From Rs1 sp029027825 (GTDB taxonomy: Bacteria > Pseudomonadota > Gammaproteobacteria > Pseudomonadales > Balneatricaceae), in contig CP093399.1 of assembly GCA_029027825.1 (NCBI GenBank), forward strand, positions 1,054,001-1,118,000: a stretch of DNA of 64,000 bases. The letters run 5' to 3'. Positions 43,318 to 50,949 of the stretch are shown here, one piece after another. The notes below the pieces were generated by a model, which saw only the letters and a program-made list of their open reading frames with translations, had not been told where the DNA came from and made no database searches. The position numbers and the translations under genes were made by a program. Numbering within the stretch: position 1 is the stretch's first letter; the number at the start of each line of letters is the position of its first letter.

Positions 43318-44404
43318 TATTTAGTTGATCAATGTAGTGGATGACTGCTTGGCTGTTACCGCTAAATATCGCCTTGCGCTGCTTTTTTTCGAGCTGGTAG
43401 TCGTACATTGGGTCATAGTATTGGGTTAATAATAAATGAATAAAGCTGCGATATCCCCGAGTGCTATCGTCTTTCTTATGGATGCTAATCGCATTTTCTA
43501 ACAATTTTATCGCCTGCTCAAAGCGCTCGGCTCCTAAGCGCTTGCGAATTTTTGTTAAGCTTATGGTGTGCCTTTGGGCCAGTAAATCAAAAGCGCTCTG
43601 CTGATCGTGGTGTTCAAGATAGCCGTTCAACAAGTCTAAAATATAATCTTCAATGGCGTAATCAATACGCTGTTCAATCTCTGTATCTAATTCTATATGC
43701 TCAGAATTTTGCATCTTAGATTTTAAATTCAAAGGGAGGGTGAGCGAGCCAATCAGACGGCCTTCATCTTCTAAGAAGACCATCTTGTTGTGCTGGTGAC
43801 GATGTTTGAGTAAGGCGCTAGAAATGGAGTTTTCAAAGTCTATGGGGCTAGGTTGTGGATGAATGTCCGCGCCAAAACTTGATCCTCGGTGATTGGCTAA
43901 ACCTTCTAAATCGACCTGATGCGCGAGTTTTTTTAACACCCTAGTTTTTCCACTACCGGTTCTGCCACTGAGTAACATAATTGGCACTGACGCGACGCTG
44001 ACTTCCAGTTCGTCGATTAAAAAGCGCCGCAGGGCTTTATACCCGCCTTCGACAAAGGGGTAGTCTACGCCACTGTCTTTCATCCACTGTTGAGTTATTT
44101 TAGAGCGCAACCCGCCGCGAAAACAGTATAAAAGTCCCTCTGGATGTTGTTGGCTAAATGCCAGCCAAGCTTGAGTTCGCTGCTGTTGTAGCTCAGCCGT
44201 TACTAATTTACGGCCCAGGGCAATCGCGGCATCTTGACCATTATTTTTATAACAGGTACCGACTAATTCCCGTTCTTTATCGGACATTATTGGTAGGTTT
44301 TGTGCGTTGTTAATGGCTCCTTTACTGTGTTCAATAGGAGCGCGAACATCAAACAAGGGTGTCTCATTTAAAATAATTGAAAGGTAATCGGCACTGCTTT
44401 GCAT
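43304..44404 (-). CDS. selU: tRNA 2-selenouridine synthase
   Basis: A 366-residue enzyme (MnmH/YbbB) that exchanges sulfur for selenium in wobble uridine of tRNAs, using selenophosphate. The rhodanese domain is N-terminal with the active Cys in YCFRGGLRSKITQQWM; a P-loop (SGRTGSGKT) starts the second domain. The 14-base overlap with selD shows an operon in which both products serve tRNA selenation; no selA, selB or selC was seen, so selenoprotein synthesis is not indicated here. Confidence 0.94.
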   Translation of the reverse strand: MQSSADYLSIILNETPLFDVRAPIEHSKGAINNAQNLPIMSDKERELVGTCYKNNGQDAAIALGRKLVTAELQQQRTQAWLAFSQQHPEGLLYCFRGGLRSKITQQWMKDSGVDYPFVEGGYKALRRFLIDELEVSVASVPIMLLSGRTGSGKTRVLKKLAHQVDLEGLANHRGSSFGADIHPQPSPIDFENSISSALLKHRHQHNKMVFLEDEGRLIGSLTLPLNLKSKMQNSEHIELDTEIEQRIDYAIEDYILDLLNGYLEHHDQQSAFDLLAQRHTISLTKIRKRLGAERFEQAIKLLENAISIHKKDDSTRGYRSFIHLLLTQYYDPMYDYQLEKKQRKAIFSGNSQAVIHYIDQLNNAAN

Positions 44405-44896
44405 GGTGTTAACCTTGAATGTGAGGCTTTCTTCTACCTAAATCATTGTTTGTGTTGATGTTTTTTGTGTTTTGTTTTGACTGCTAAATCAAAGATTTAG
44501 GTGCTAAATTACTGCTGTATGGATCATGTAAGGAGGCGTAAAAGCATCTTTAAATTTGTCTGCTACTTTAACCGATTTGTTGATTGATCAATAGCCGCTA
44601 GGTATAGCTAATTGAATTAATTGGTCAATATCACTGAATCAGTGGCTACCATGTGGCGCTGCGCATAATATTCTGACCCGACAACGGATTGAAAGTTGCC
44701 TGGTTTGACAGAGAGCTGCTGAATAAGCATCACACAGTAGTTGCAATATATAATCGTGAAGATGGAAGGCAAAAACTGTTTGCAATAAGGTTGATCGAAG
44801 CAGTGTTTTACGTTGATTAAGTAGGTTACTTAGCATTTGAATCCTGCTTTGCTGTATTATATGCCTATATTATTTTGCTTGTTGGATAAAAAAGAT
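44405..44896. other. Intergenic region between selU and sdhE
   Basis: Nearly 490 bases between divergent genes. No known repeat family member and no supportable ORF were seen. Promoters for both genes should lie here; none is clear. Confidence 0.4.
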
Positions 44897-45151
44897 ATGT
44901 ACTCAGAAGAAGAGATTAGACGCTTAACTTGGCAGAGCCGACGTGGAATGTTGGAATTAGATCTTCTATTCGTGCCTTTTATGGAGCGGGAATTTAGAGG
45001 GCTTAGTGAGCAAGATAAAGATACTTTTGTGCGCTTGTTGACCGGCGAAGATCAGGATTTGTTTGTCTGGTTGATGCGCCGTGGTAAGTCAGATGATCCA
45101 CAGCTGCAAGCGATGGTCGAGTTAATTTTACAGCGTGTTCAGCCCGCTTAA
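44897..45151 (+). CDS. sdhE: Succinate dehydrogenase flavinylation factor SdhE
   Basis: An 84-residue helical protein with the SdhE motif WQSRRGMLELDLLFVPFMERE; the RGMLELD stretch contacts the SdhA flavoprotein and helps attach FAD. Start ATG 44897 (MYSEEEIRRL) is chosen over the open frame from 44837 because it gives the standard length. It overlaps ygfX, as in many gammaproteobacteria. Confidence 0.92.
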   Translation: MYSEEEIRRLTWQSRRGMLELDLLFVPFMEREFRGLSEQDKDTFVRLLTGEDQDLFVWLMRRGKSDDPQLQAMVELILQRVQPA

Positions 45152-45560
45152 TATTATTATAAGGGCCTCGCGCATTAAGCGCGGGTTGTTTATCGCGATC
45201 CACTTACTGGCAATCCTTAGTGTTTTATCGACATCGCTAGCTTATTATTGGCAGTTTTCACTATGTCTAGTGGTATTGGTTAGTGCTATCTATGAGTTGC
45301 AGACTAAAGAAGAGCTTGTTACTTTGTATTGGGATATTGGTAACCGTGAGGTTAAAGTAGCCATTGGTGCAGCAGCTTTGCAGCATTGTGTGGGTATTAC
45401 AGACCTCTATCTAGTTGCCGGTATCTTGTATTTAAATATAAAAAAGCAAACAGGCAGCAGCATAAAAATATTGATTTTCCCAGACAGTGTCGATAAACAG
45501 AGCTATCGGCGTTTAAGAGCGGTGGCACGGTGGGCGAGTATTGCGCCTAAAAAAGAGTGA
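45135..45560 (+). CDS. YgfX-like membrane protein
   Basis: A 141-residue protein with two adjacent hydrophobic segments (about 19-55, IAIHLLAILSVLSTSLAYYWQFSLCLVVLVSAIY) and a soluble C-terminal part, as in YgfX/CptA. It is recognised mainly by size, membrane pattern and position directly after sdhE, so it remains a family-level call. The start is uncertain: GTG 45135 overlaps sdhE by 17 bases. Confidence 0.65.
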   Translation: MFSPLNIIIRASRIKRGLFIAIHLLAILSVLSTSLAYYWQFSLCLVVLVSAIYELQTKEELVTLYWDIGNREVKVAIGAAALQHCVGITDLYLVAGILYLNIKKQTGSSIKILIFPDSVDKQSYRRLRAVARWASIAPKKE

Positions 45561-45565
45561 ATATA

Positions 45566-45715
45566 ATCTGAGTCAGTGGTCCCAAGCGTTACTTAACATA
45601 AGTTATTGATCCTCCAACAGTTGGAAAAACATTCACTGAAGCTAAGGGTTTTTCAATGGTGTTGTAAAACCAATATTTTGCACTCTGCATCTGCTCTGAA
45701 GTCTCGGATTCAGGT
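45566..45715 (-). mobile_element. Family B repeat, reversed and diverged copy
   Basis: Read on the minus strand this runs from ACCTGAATCCGAGACTTCAG to GGACCACTGACTCAGAT, with the middle recognisable but changed. No clear target duplication remains, so it is an old insertion. It lies between convergent ygfX and nadB. Confidence 0.7.
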
Positions 45716-45817
45716 ACAAGCCAAAGGTTAGCAGGCGGATGTTACTCCTTTATCTCCTTTTCTATAATTCGTACACAGCGCCATACCCTTAATATAAAGT
45801 ATTTCAATCCATTAAAA

Positions 45818-47416
45818 TCAGATTGGCCATTGATAATTAATCGGGGTTAAAATGGTATCTCTAGCCTGTGGGGCTAAATTTGGATAGTCTAAAGTAAAAT
45901 GTAGACCGCGGCTCTCTTTACGCAGCATCGCTGATTGAATAATAAGTTCAGCAACTAAGGATAAATTTCGCAGCTCTAGCAAATCTTTACTGATTTTGTA
46001 ATTACTATAGTACTCGCTGATCTCGGCTTGCAATAAGTCGGAGCGGTGTTTCGCCCGCTGTAAACGCTTATCTGTTCTTACAATGCCGACGTAATCCCAC
46101 ATAAATCGTCTTAATTCATCCCAGTTGTGGGCGATAATTACGTCTTCGTCGGAATCGGTTACTTGAGATTCGTCCCAAGCGGGGATAGTAGGGTAATCAA
46201 ATTTTTGGCCTAGTTTAAGCTTAATATCAATGGCACAAGCCGAGGCAAAAACAATACACTCAAGCAGTGAGTTGGAGGCTAATCGATTGGCGCCATGCAA
46301 ACCAGTGAAGGCTGTTTCGCCAATAGCATATAAGCCAGAAATATCAGTATTGCCGTGGATATCACTGATCACACCGCCACAGGTATAGTGCGCTGCTGGC
46401 ACTATCGGGATAGCTTGGTTGCACATATCAATACCCAGCTCTTGGCAGCGTTGATAAATCGTCGGAAAGTGAGTTTTAATAAACTGATCGTCTCGGTGAG
46501 AAATATCTAAATATAGACAGTCAGCGCCAAGGCGTTTCATTTCGTGATCAATAGCTCTGGCCACTATGTCTCTGGGGGCAAGCTCGGCTCTTTTATCAAA
46601 TTTATGCATAAAAGTTGAGCCGTCTGGGAGGCGTAATTTTCCACCTTCACCGCGTACCGCTTCACTAATTAAAAATGATTTAGCTTGAGGGTGGTATAGG
46701 CATGTAGGGTGGAATTGATTAAATTCCAAGTTGGCAACCCGACAGCCGGATCGCCAAGCCATTGCAATTCCATCACCGCTGGCTCCGTCTGAATTGCTGG
46801 TATACAAATAGGACTTAGACGCACCGCCGGTAGCTAAAACCGTTTGCTGGGCTTTAAAAACTGCTATTTCGCCGCTCTTGCTGTTGAGTACATATGCTCC
46901 TAGGCACTTATCGCCCGATAAACCAAGCTTAGTACTGGTAATGAGGTCTATTGCCATGCTGTCTTCAAACAGTTGGATAGCGGGTTCTGCTTGGGCTCTT
47001 TTAATTAAGGTTTGGAGGATCGCCTTACCAGTGGAATCCGCTGCATGGATGATGCGTCTATGGCTGTGTCCACCCTCTTTAGTTAGGTGCAACTGACCGT
47101 TTTCTTGACTGAAGGGGACGCCTTGCTCAATTAACCAGTCGATCGATTCTCGGCCGTGCTCAACGGTAAAGTTAACCGCATCGTCATGCGATAGATTGCC
47201 GCCTGCGGTTAAGGTATCATCCGCGTGGTTTTGTTCGATGTCTAAATCGTCAATAACAGCAGCCACTCCACCTTGAGCGAGCCAGGTTGAGCCGCTAGTT
47301 AAATCACCTTTACTTAAAACTGCAATTTTGCCATGTTTTGCAAGTTTTAATGCTAAAGTTAATCCTGCTGCTCCGCTGCCAATAATCAAAATATCAAATT
47401 CAAATTGTGCTTTCAT
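45818..47416 (-). CDS. nadB: L-aspartate oxidase
   Basis: This FAD enzyme oxidises L-aspartate to iminoaspartate, the first step of NAD synthesis. At 532 residues the length is normal. It shows the FAD-binding start IIGSGAAGLTLALKLAKHG, the substrate loop STWLAQGGVAAV, and LHGANRLASNSLLECIVF near the C-terminal part of the flavin domain. It is divergent from rpoE, as in many gammaproteobacteria, but the gap is 978 bases because of repeats. Confidence 0.95.
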   Translation of the reverse strand: MKAQFEFDILIIGSGAAGLTLALKLAKHGKIAVLSKGDLTSGSTWLAQGGVAAVIDDLDIEQNHADDTLTAGGNLSHDDAVNFTVEHGRESIDWLIEQGVPFSQENGQLHLTKEGGHSHRRIIHAADSTGKAILQTLIKRAQAEPAIQLFEDSMAIDLITSTKLGLSGDKCLGAYVLNSKSGEIAVFKAQQTVLATGGASKSYLYTSNSDGASGDGIAMAWRSGCRVANLEFNQFHPTCLYHPQAKSFLISEAVRGEGGKLRLPDGSTFMHKFDKRAELAPRDIVARAIDHEMKRLGADCLYLDISHRDDQFIKTHFPTIYQRCQELGIDMCNQAIPIVPAAHYTCGGVISDIHGNTDISGLYAIGETAFTGLHGANRLASNSLLECIVFASACAIDIKLKLGQKFDYPTIPAWDESQVTDSDEDVIIAHNWDELRRFMWDYVGIVRTDKRLQRAKHRSDLLQAEISEYYSNYKISKDLLELRNLSLVAELIIQSAMLRKESRGLHFTLDYPNLAPQARDTILTPINYQWPI

Positions 47417-47483
47417 AACGATAAATTTACTTTGTTAGAATATTGTAAAATTGAGGAATTAAAAGGACATTCTTGAGTATAGT

Positions 47484-47554
47484 ACCTGAATCCGCGGTTT
47501 CAGAGTGGATCCATAGCTTATTCTAAGTGCTGTTTGGAAGTCATTGATTCAGGT
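47484..47554 (+). mobile_element. Family B repeat, 71-bp form
   Basis: Ends ACCTGAATCCGCGGTTTCAG and GAAGTCATTGATTCAGGT, with the 3-bp direct repeat AGT on each side. It is an internally deleted version of the 162-bp element. Confidence 0.8.
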
Positions 47555-47568
47555 AGTACATATATTTA

Positions 47569-47730
47569 GAGACCTCTGCATAACTACTGCGCTCAGTAAG
47601 ACGGCGTTAAAAACCGGCTCAATATGCTCATTTACACCAGTAATACCCATAAACAGGGGCACACTGACTCCGCTATCTCGCCGATTTTTGCCTTGTCTTA
47701 CCTTCGCTCGCAACGTTATGCAGAGGTCTC
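47569..47730 (-). mobile_element. Family A repeat, 162-bp form
   Basis: Ends GAGACCTCTGCATAAC and GTTATGCAGAGGTCTC are perfect inverted copies, with 5-bp direct repeat ATTTA (47564-47568, 47731-47735). Its sequence and length match the copy at 38745-38906. Confidence 0.9.
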
Positions 47731-47797
47731 ATTTAAATGAATTTAACGATTTTAGTGATGAAAGACCAGTTAAAATTAGCTTAGTTGCTGGCTTTAA

Positions 47798-47868
47798 ACC
47801 TGAGTCCGTGGCTGCAGATAGGATCAATAATTGATGCTAAGTGCCGCTTGGAGGCCATTGTTTCAGGT
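47798..47868 (+). mobile_element. Family B repeat, 71-bp form, second copy
   Basis: Ends ACCTGAGTCCGTGGCTGCAG and GAGGCCATTGTTTCAGGT. The flanks TAA and TAG agree at two of three bases. It has the same internal deletion as the copy at 47484. Confidence 0.7.
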
Positions 47869-48133
47869 TAGTGGTCCGTATTAAGACGGGTTTTTGTGAG
47901 GCATAAAAAAATAAGCCACTTATTTTTAAAAAATTCTGGAACTAATCAAATAACACCCACTCATATAAACAGTAACCTATTAAAGAGCTAAATTTAGGCA
48001 GGGTTCTGATCAAAGGTTGAATAGATAGCTACTGCGCCTCAACTGCGGCTCAATAGTTGCTGTTAATGTTAAGGCTTAATCTTCGAGTAGTTAGTTAAAA
48101 ATTCAGTGGCTAAATGCTCAGTAAATAATAGTC

Positions 48134-48272
48134 GAGACCTCTGCATAACGTTGCGAGCGAAAGTAAGACAAGGCAAAAACCGGCGAGATAGCGGAGTTTA
48201 CAGGTGTAAATGAGCATGTTGAGCCGGTTTTTAACGCCGTATTACCGAGCGCAGTAGTTATGCAGAGGTCTC
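48134..48272 (+). mobile_element. Family A repeat, 139-bp form
   Basis: Perfect inverted ends GAGACCTCTGCATAAC / GTTATGCAGAGGTCTC. Flanked by AGTC on both sides (four bases). The interior contains AAAACCGGC and GAGCCGGTTTTTAACGCC, which can pair, so the transcript would form a long hairpin. This is the closest element to the rpoE start. Confidence 0.88.
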
Positions 48273-48394
48273 AGTCAGTAAATGATAGTGTAGGCGGCTC
48301 AAAAATTAATGAATGACAAATGGCGTACAAGGTTTGGTCGTTTAAATTCACTAATTACTGAGTATAGTAAAAGTTTTGTGAAAAAGGGTTTTAC

Positions 48395-48979
48395 GTGTCA
48401 GGTGAAAATAATGCTGAAATTGATAAGCAGTTAGTTAAAAGAGTGCAAGAGGGAGATAAACGCGCTTTTGATTTGTTAGTTAGTAAATATCAACACAAAA
48501 TCATTGCGCTCATTGGTCGTTATGTTTACGACCAAGATGAAGCACTGGATATCTCTCAAGAAGCTTTCATTAAGGCTTATAGAGCGCTACCGAGGTTTAG
48601 AGGTGACAGTGCTTTTTATACTTGGCTGTATCGGATAGCCATTAATACTGCGAAAAATCACTTGGTATCAAGAGGTAGAAGACCACCAGATGTTGATGTT
48701 GATGTTAGTGATGCGCAGTATTTCGAAGGTGAAAATAAGCTACATGATCTCGCCAGTCCTGAAAGAAATTTGATTAGACAAGAAATTGATGATGTTATTC
48801 ATAAAGTTCTCGATCAATTACCTGTTGATTTGAGAGTAGCGCTAACCTTACGCGAGTTTGAAGACATGAGTTACGAAGATATTTCTGTGGTTATGGATTG
48901 TCCGGTAGGTACTGTTCGATCTAGAATTTTTAGAGCCAGAGAAGCGATAGATAAAGAAGTAGCACCTTTCTTTAAATGA
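48395..48979 (+). CDS. rpoE: RNA polymerase sigma-E factor
   Basis: A 194-residue ECF sigma factor for envelope stress. Region 2 (DEALDISQEAFIKAYRALPRFRGDSAFYTWLYRIA) and region 4 (YEDISVVMDCPVGTVRSRIFRAREAI) match RpoE/AlgU. The start is GTG 48395 with AAGGG upstream. The anti-sigma gene follows 57 bases later. Confidence 0.96.
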   Translation: MSGENNAEIDKQLVKRVQEGDKRAFDLLVSKYQHKIIALIGRYVYDQDEALDISQEAFIKAYRALPRFRGDSAFYTWLYRIAINTAKNHLVSRGRRPPDVDVDVSDAQYFEGENKLHDLASPERNLIRQEIDDVIHKVLDQLPVDLRVALTLREFEDMSYEDISVVMDCPVGTVRSRIFRAREAIDKEVAPFFK

Positions 48980-49036
48980 ATATTTGATCTTAGAGATTAT
49001 AATAAAAATGAATTTTCCGTTGGGAGTATCTTTATA

Positions 49037-49879
49037 ATGTACGAGAAATCACTTGAACCAATATCAGCCATGATGGACGGTGAGATTGGAGAGTTTGAGC
49101 TACGTAGAGTGGTAGAGCGTGTATCAAATAATCAGCAGCTAAAGGATAAGTGGTTACGTTATCACTTGGCTCAAGATGTTATGCAGGGACGCTCAGTTCA
49201 AATATCCGAAAAAATAGATTTGGTGTCAAGAGTGAGTGAAGCGCTCGCGGCAGAACCTAGCTTTAAAATAGATGCTGCTCTTCCTGTAGAGCAAGATCAG
49301 ACGCCCGCTAAACAAGCGGTAAACGCCGATAGAAATCAATGGTGGAAACCTGCTGCCAGCATGGCTGTCGCGGCATCGGTTACTGCTGTTGTGCTGTTAG
49401 GCGCGCAGCAATACGGTAACGAGCCTATTGGAGCATCGATCGAAGTAGCTAACATCTCGGTTATTGATCAGGTATTACCTCCCAGTCGTTTTGGTAGTGA
49501 GCTATCGACAGTATCTACTGCAACCAAGTCTTCGCAGTCCACTGCTTATGGAATGGGACAGTATATTCAGAAGCATCGTGATTTAACCTTTAATAAAGAG
49601 TCTAGCTGGCAGGTTAAATGGTTGCCGAATGGTTTTAAAAAGGCTCAGCACCAGGTTAGTTCAAACTCCGAGACGCTACTTTATTCTAATGGTAATTCAG
49701 CTGTTTCTATTAATATAGAACCTCTGGGGTCACAAGTGGCCTCGCAAGGTATCTTAAAAACAGACGAATTAGTCGCTTACGGCGTTAGAGCTAATAGCAA
49801 TTTTATTACTGTCGTTGGTAATGTGTCCCCTCAAATCGCCGCTAAGATCGCCGCGTCAGTTGTGCATAAAACGCAATAA
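49037..49879 (+). CDS. rseA: RseA anti-sigma factor with fused RseB C-terminal domain
   Basis: A 280-residue membrane protein in place of the usual about 200-residue RseA/MucA. Residues 1-75 are the cytoplasmic sigma-binding domain (ISAMMDGEIGEFELRRVVERV, WLRYHLAQDVMQG). One membrane helix spans about 105-123. The periplasmic part keeps an RseA-like segment (YGMGQYIQKHRDLTF, 171-185). It then continues at 190-277 as a domain resembling the RseB/MucB C-terminus (WQVKWLPNGF, LLYSNGNSAVSINIE, ITVVGNVSPQIAAKIAASV). The RseB N-terminal lipid-sensing domain is absent, and no separate rseB precedes rseC. The RseA call is firm; the fusion reading is from motif comparison by eye. Confidence 0.82.
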   Translation: MYEKSLEPISAMMDGEIGEFELRRVVERVSNNQQLKDKWLRYHLAQDVMQGRSVQISEKIDLVSRVSEALAAEPSFKIDAALPVEQDQTPAKQAVNADRNQWWKPAASMAVAASVTAVVLLGAQQYGNEPIGASIEVANISVIDQVLPPSRFGSELSTVSTATKSSQSTAYGMGQYIQKHRDLTFNKESSWQVKWLPNGFKKAQHQVSSNSETLLYSNGNSAVSINIEPLGSQVASQGILKTDELVAYGVRANSNFITVVGNVSPQIAAKIAASVVHKTQ

Positions 49880-49896
49880 CTGAGACTGTTTTTGAC

Positions 49897-49940
49897 TTTT
49901 TAAATTGATCATATCCCCCTTAATATGGTCAATTTAAAAA
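49897..49940. terminator. Long AT hairpin after the anti-sigma gene
   Basis: TTTTTAAATTGATCATAT (49897-49914) and ATATGGTCAATTTAAAAA (49923-49940) form an 18-bp stem with one mismatch around CCCCCTTA. It starts 17 bases after the stop codon. It could end transcription in either direction or serve as a 3' processing or stability element ahead of rseC. Confidence 0.55.
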
Positions 49941-50067
49941 TCCCCTCTATAATGGCACCCTTGAGTGTTTCAGTGGCGTCGGTTGTATAATAACTGCTTG
50001 GCGTTGATAATCCTGACGTGAGCTTCTTTAAGTTAAACTCCCTTGCGCTCGATTACTCTTTTATTTT

Positions 50068-50241
50068 GTGAACAATGCATAACGTTGCGAGCGAAGGTAA
50101 GAAAAGGCAAAAACCGGAGTTAGTATGCTCCTCACTTTGGGTACAGTGTGCCCTTCTTTATGGGTGTTACTGGTGTAAATAAGCATGTTGAGCTGGTTTT
50201 TAACGCCGTACTACCGAGCGCGGTAGTTATGCAGAGGTCTG
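50068..50241 (+). mobile_element. Family A repeat between anti-sigma gene and rseC
   Basis: A 174-bp copy with a worn left end (GTGAACAATGCATAAC), intact right end (GTTATGCAGAGGTCT) and the exact 5-bp direct repeat ATTTT (50063-50067, 50242-50246). It lies 189 bases after the anti-sigma stop and 114 bases before rseC. Confidence 0.85.
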
Positions 50242-50354
50242 ATTTTATTAAATTGTTGGAGTTTTAAGTAGTCCAAGTGTGCTGGTGATAAAAGCCGAAA
50301 ACCACTTGGAAATAACTTAACCAAGTCTTAGGGCTAAAAATATTGTGAAAAATT

Positions 50355-50807
50355 ATGATTGAAGAGCAAGCCCTAGTGGTTGCTGTTGATGGACAAGAAG
50401 TGACAATAGCAGCAAGTAGACATTCAGCATGTGGTCAATGTGCCGCCAAAAGTAATTGTGGACAAAGTGCCATTGCTGAATGGGCAGCCTCTAAAATGCT
50501 GAATATGATCGTTAAAAATTCAAAAAACTTAGCGGTTAAAGAAGGGGATAGTGTGATTGTCGGAATTGATGAACGAAGTTTTATCAATGCTTCCTTACTT
50601 TTGTATTTAGCACCATTGATTGTTATGTTTGCTGCAGGGCTGATCGTGACTGCTTTAGGAGCGGTTGAATGGCAAGTAATCGTCGCTTCATTTTTAGCTT
50701 TGGCCTGGAGTTTTTATAGCATAAAGTTTTTAAGTAAAAAATTGACCAATCAAGCAAATTATCAATTAGTTTTGTTGTCTATCGTTACAGAGAAAAAGTT
50801 TACCTAA
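50355..50807 (+). CDS. rseC: SoxR-reducing/sigma-E regulator protein RseC
   Basis: A 150-residue inner-membrane protein with the cysteine cluster of RseC (HSACGQCAAKSNCGQS, about 23-38) and two membrane helices (SLLLYLAPLIVMFAAGLIVTALGAV; VIVASFLALAWSFYSI). RseC is normally the fourth gene of rpoE-rseABC and affects SoxR reduction or sigma-E control. ATG 50355 gives the standard length. It is followed by mucD 142 bases on. Confidence 0.92.
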   Translation: MIEEQALVVAVDGQEVTIAASRHSACGQCAAKSNCGQSAIAEWAASKMLNMIVKNSKNLAVKEGDSVIVGIDERSFINASLLLYLAPLIVMFAAGLIVTALGAVEWQVIVASFLALAWSFYSIKFLSKKLTNQANYQLVLLSIVTEKKFT

Positions 50808-50949
50808 TGCCCGCTACCTTCAATTTTGTTAATCTGAAGAAGGTTAGTAATTGGTAATGTTCTTAAATCCTATAATCGTTCGTTAGCCTATGCTCAGTTA
50901 GTAATCATGCACATTCATTTATAGAGGTGTGTTATAAAAAAGGTGTAAA

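Larger units (their letters stand above)
47417..48394. other. Repeat-filled nadB-rpoE intergenic region
   Basis: Four mobile repeats lie in this divergent promoter region: family B at 47484-47554 and 47798-47868, family A at 47569-47730 and 48134-48272. About 120 bases remain between the last element and the rpoE start. No GAACTT/TCTGA-type sigma-E promoter was recognised in them. Confidence 0.6.

Noticed and set aside
47544..47834. 96-codon ORF in the nadB-rpoE gap
   Set aside because: It runs through a family A element and part of a family B element; its sequence is just the translated repeat.
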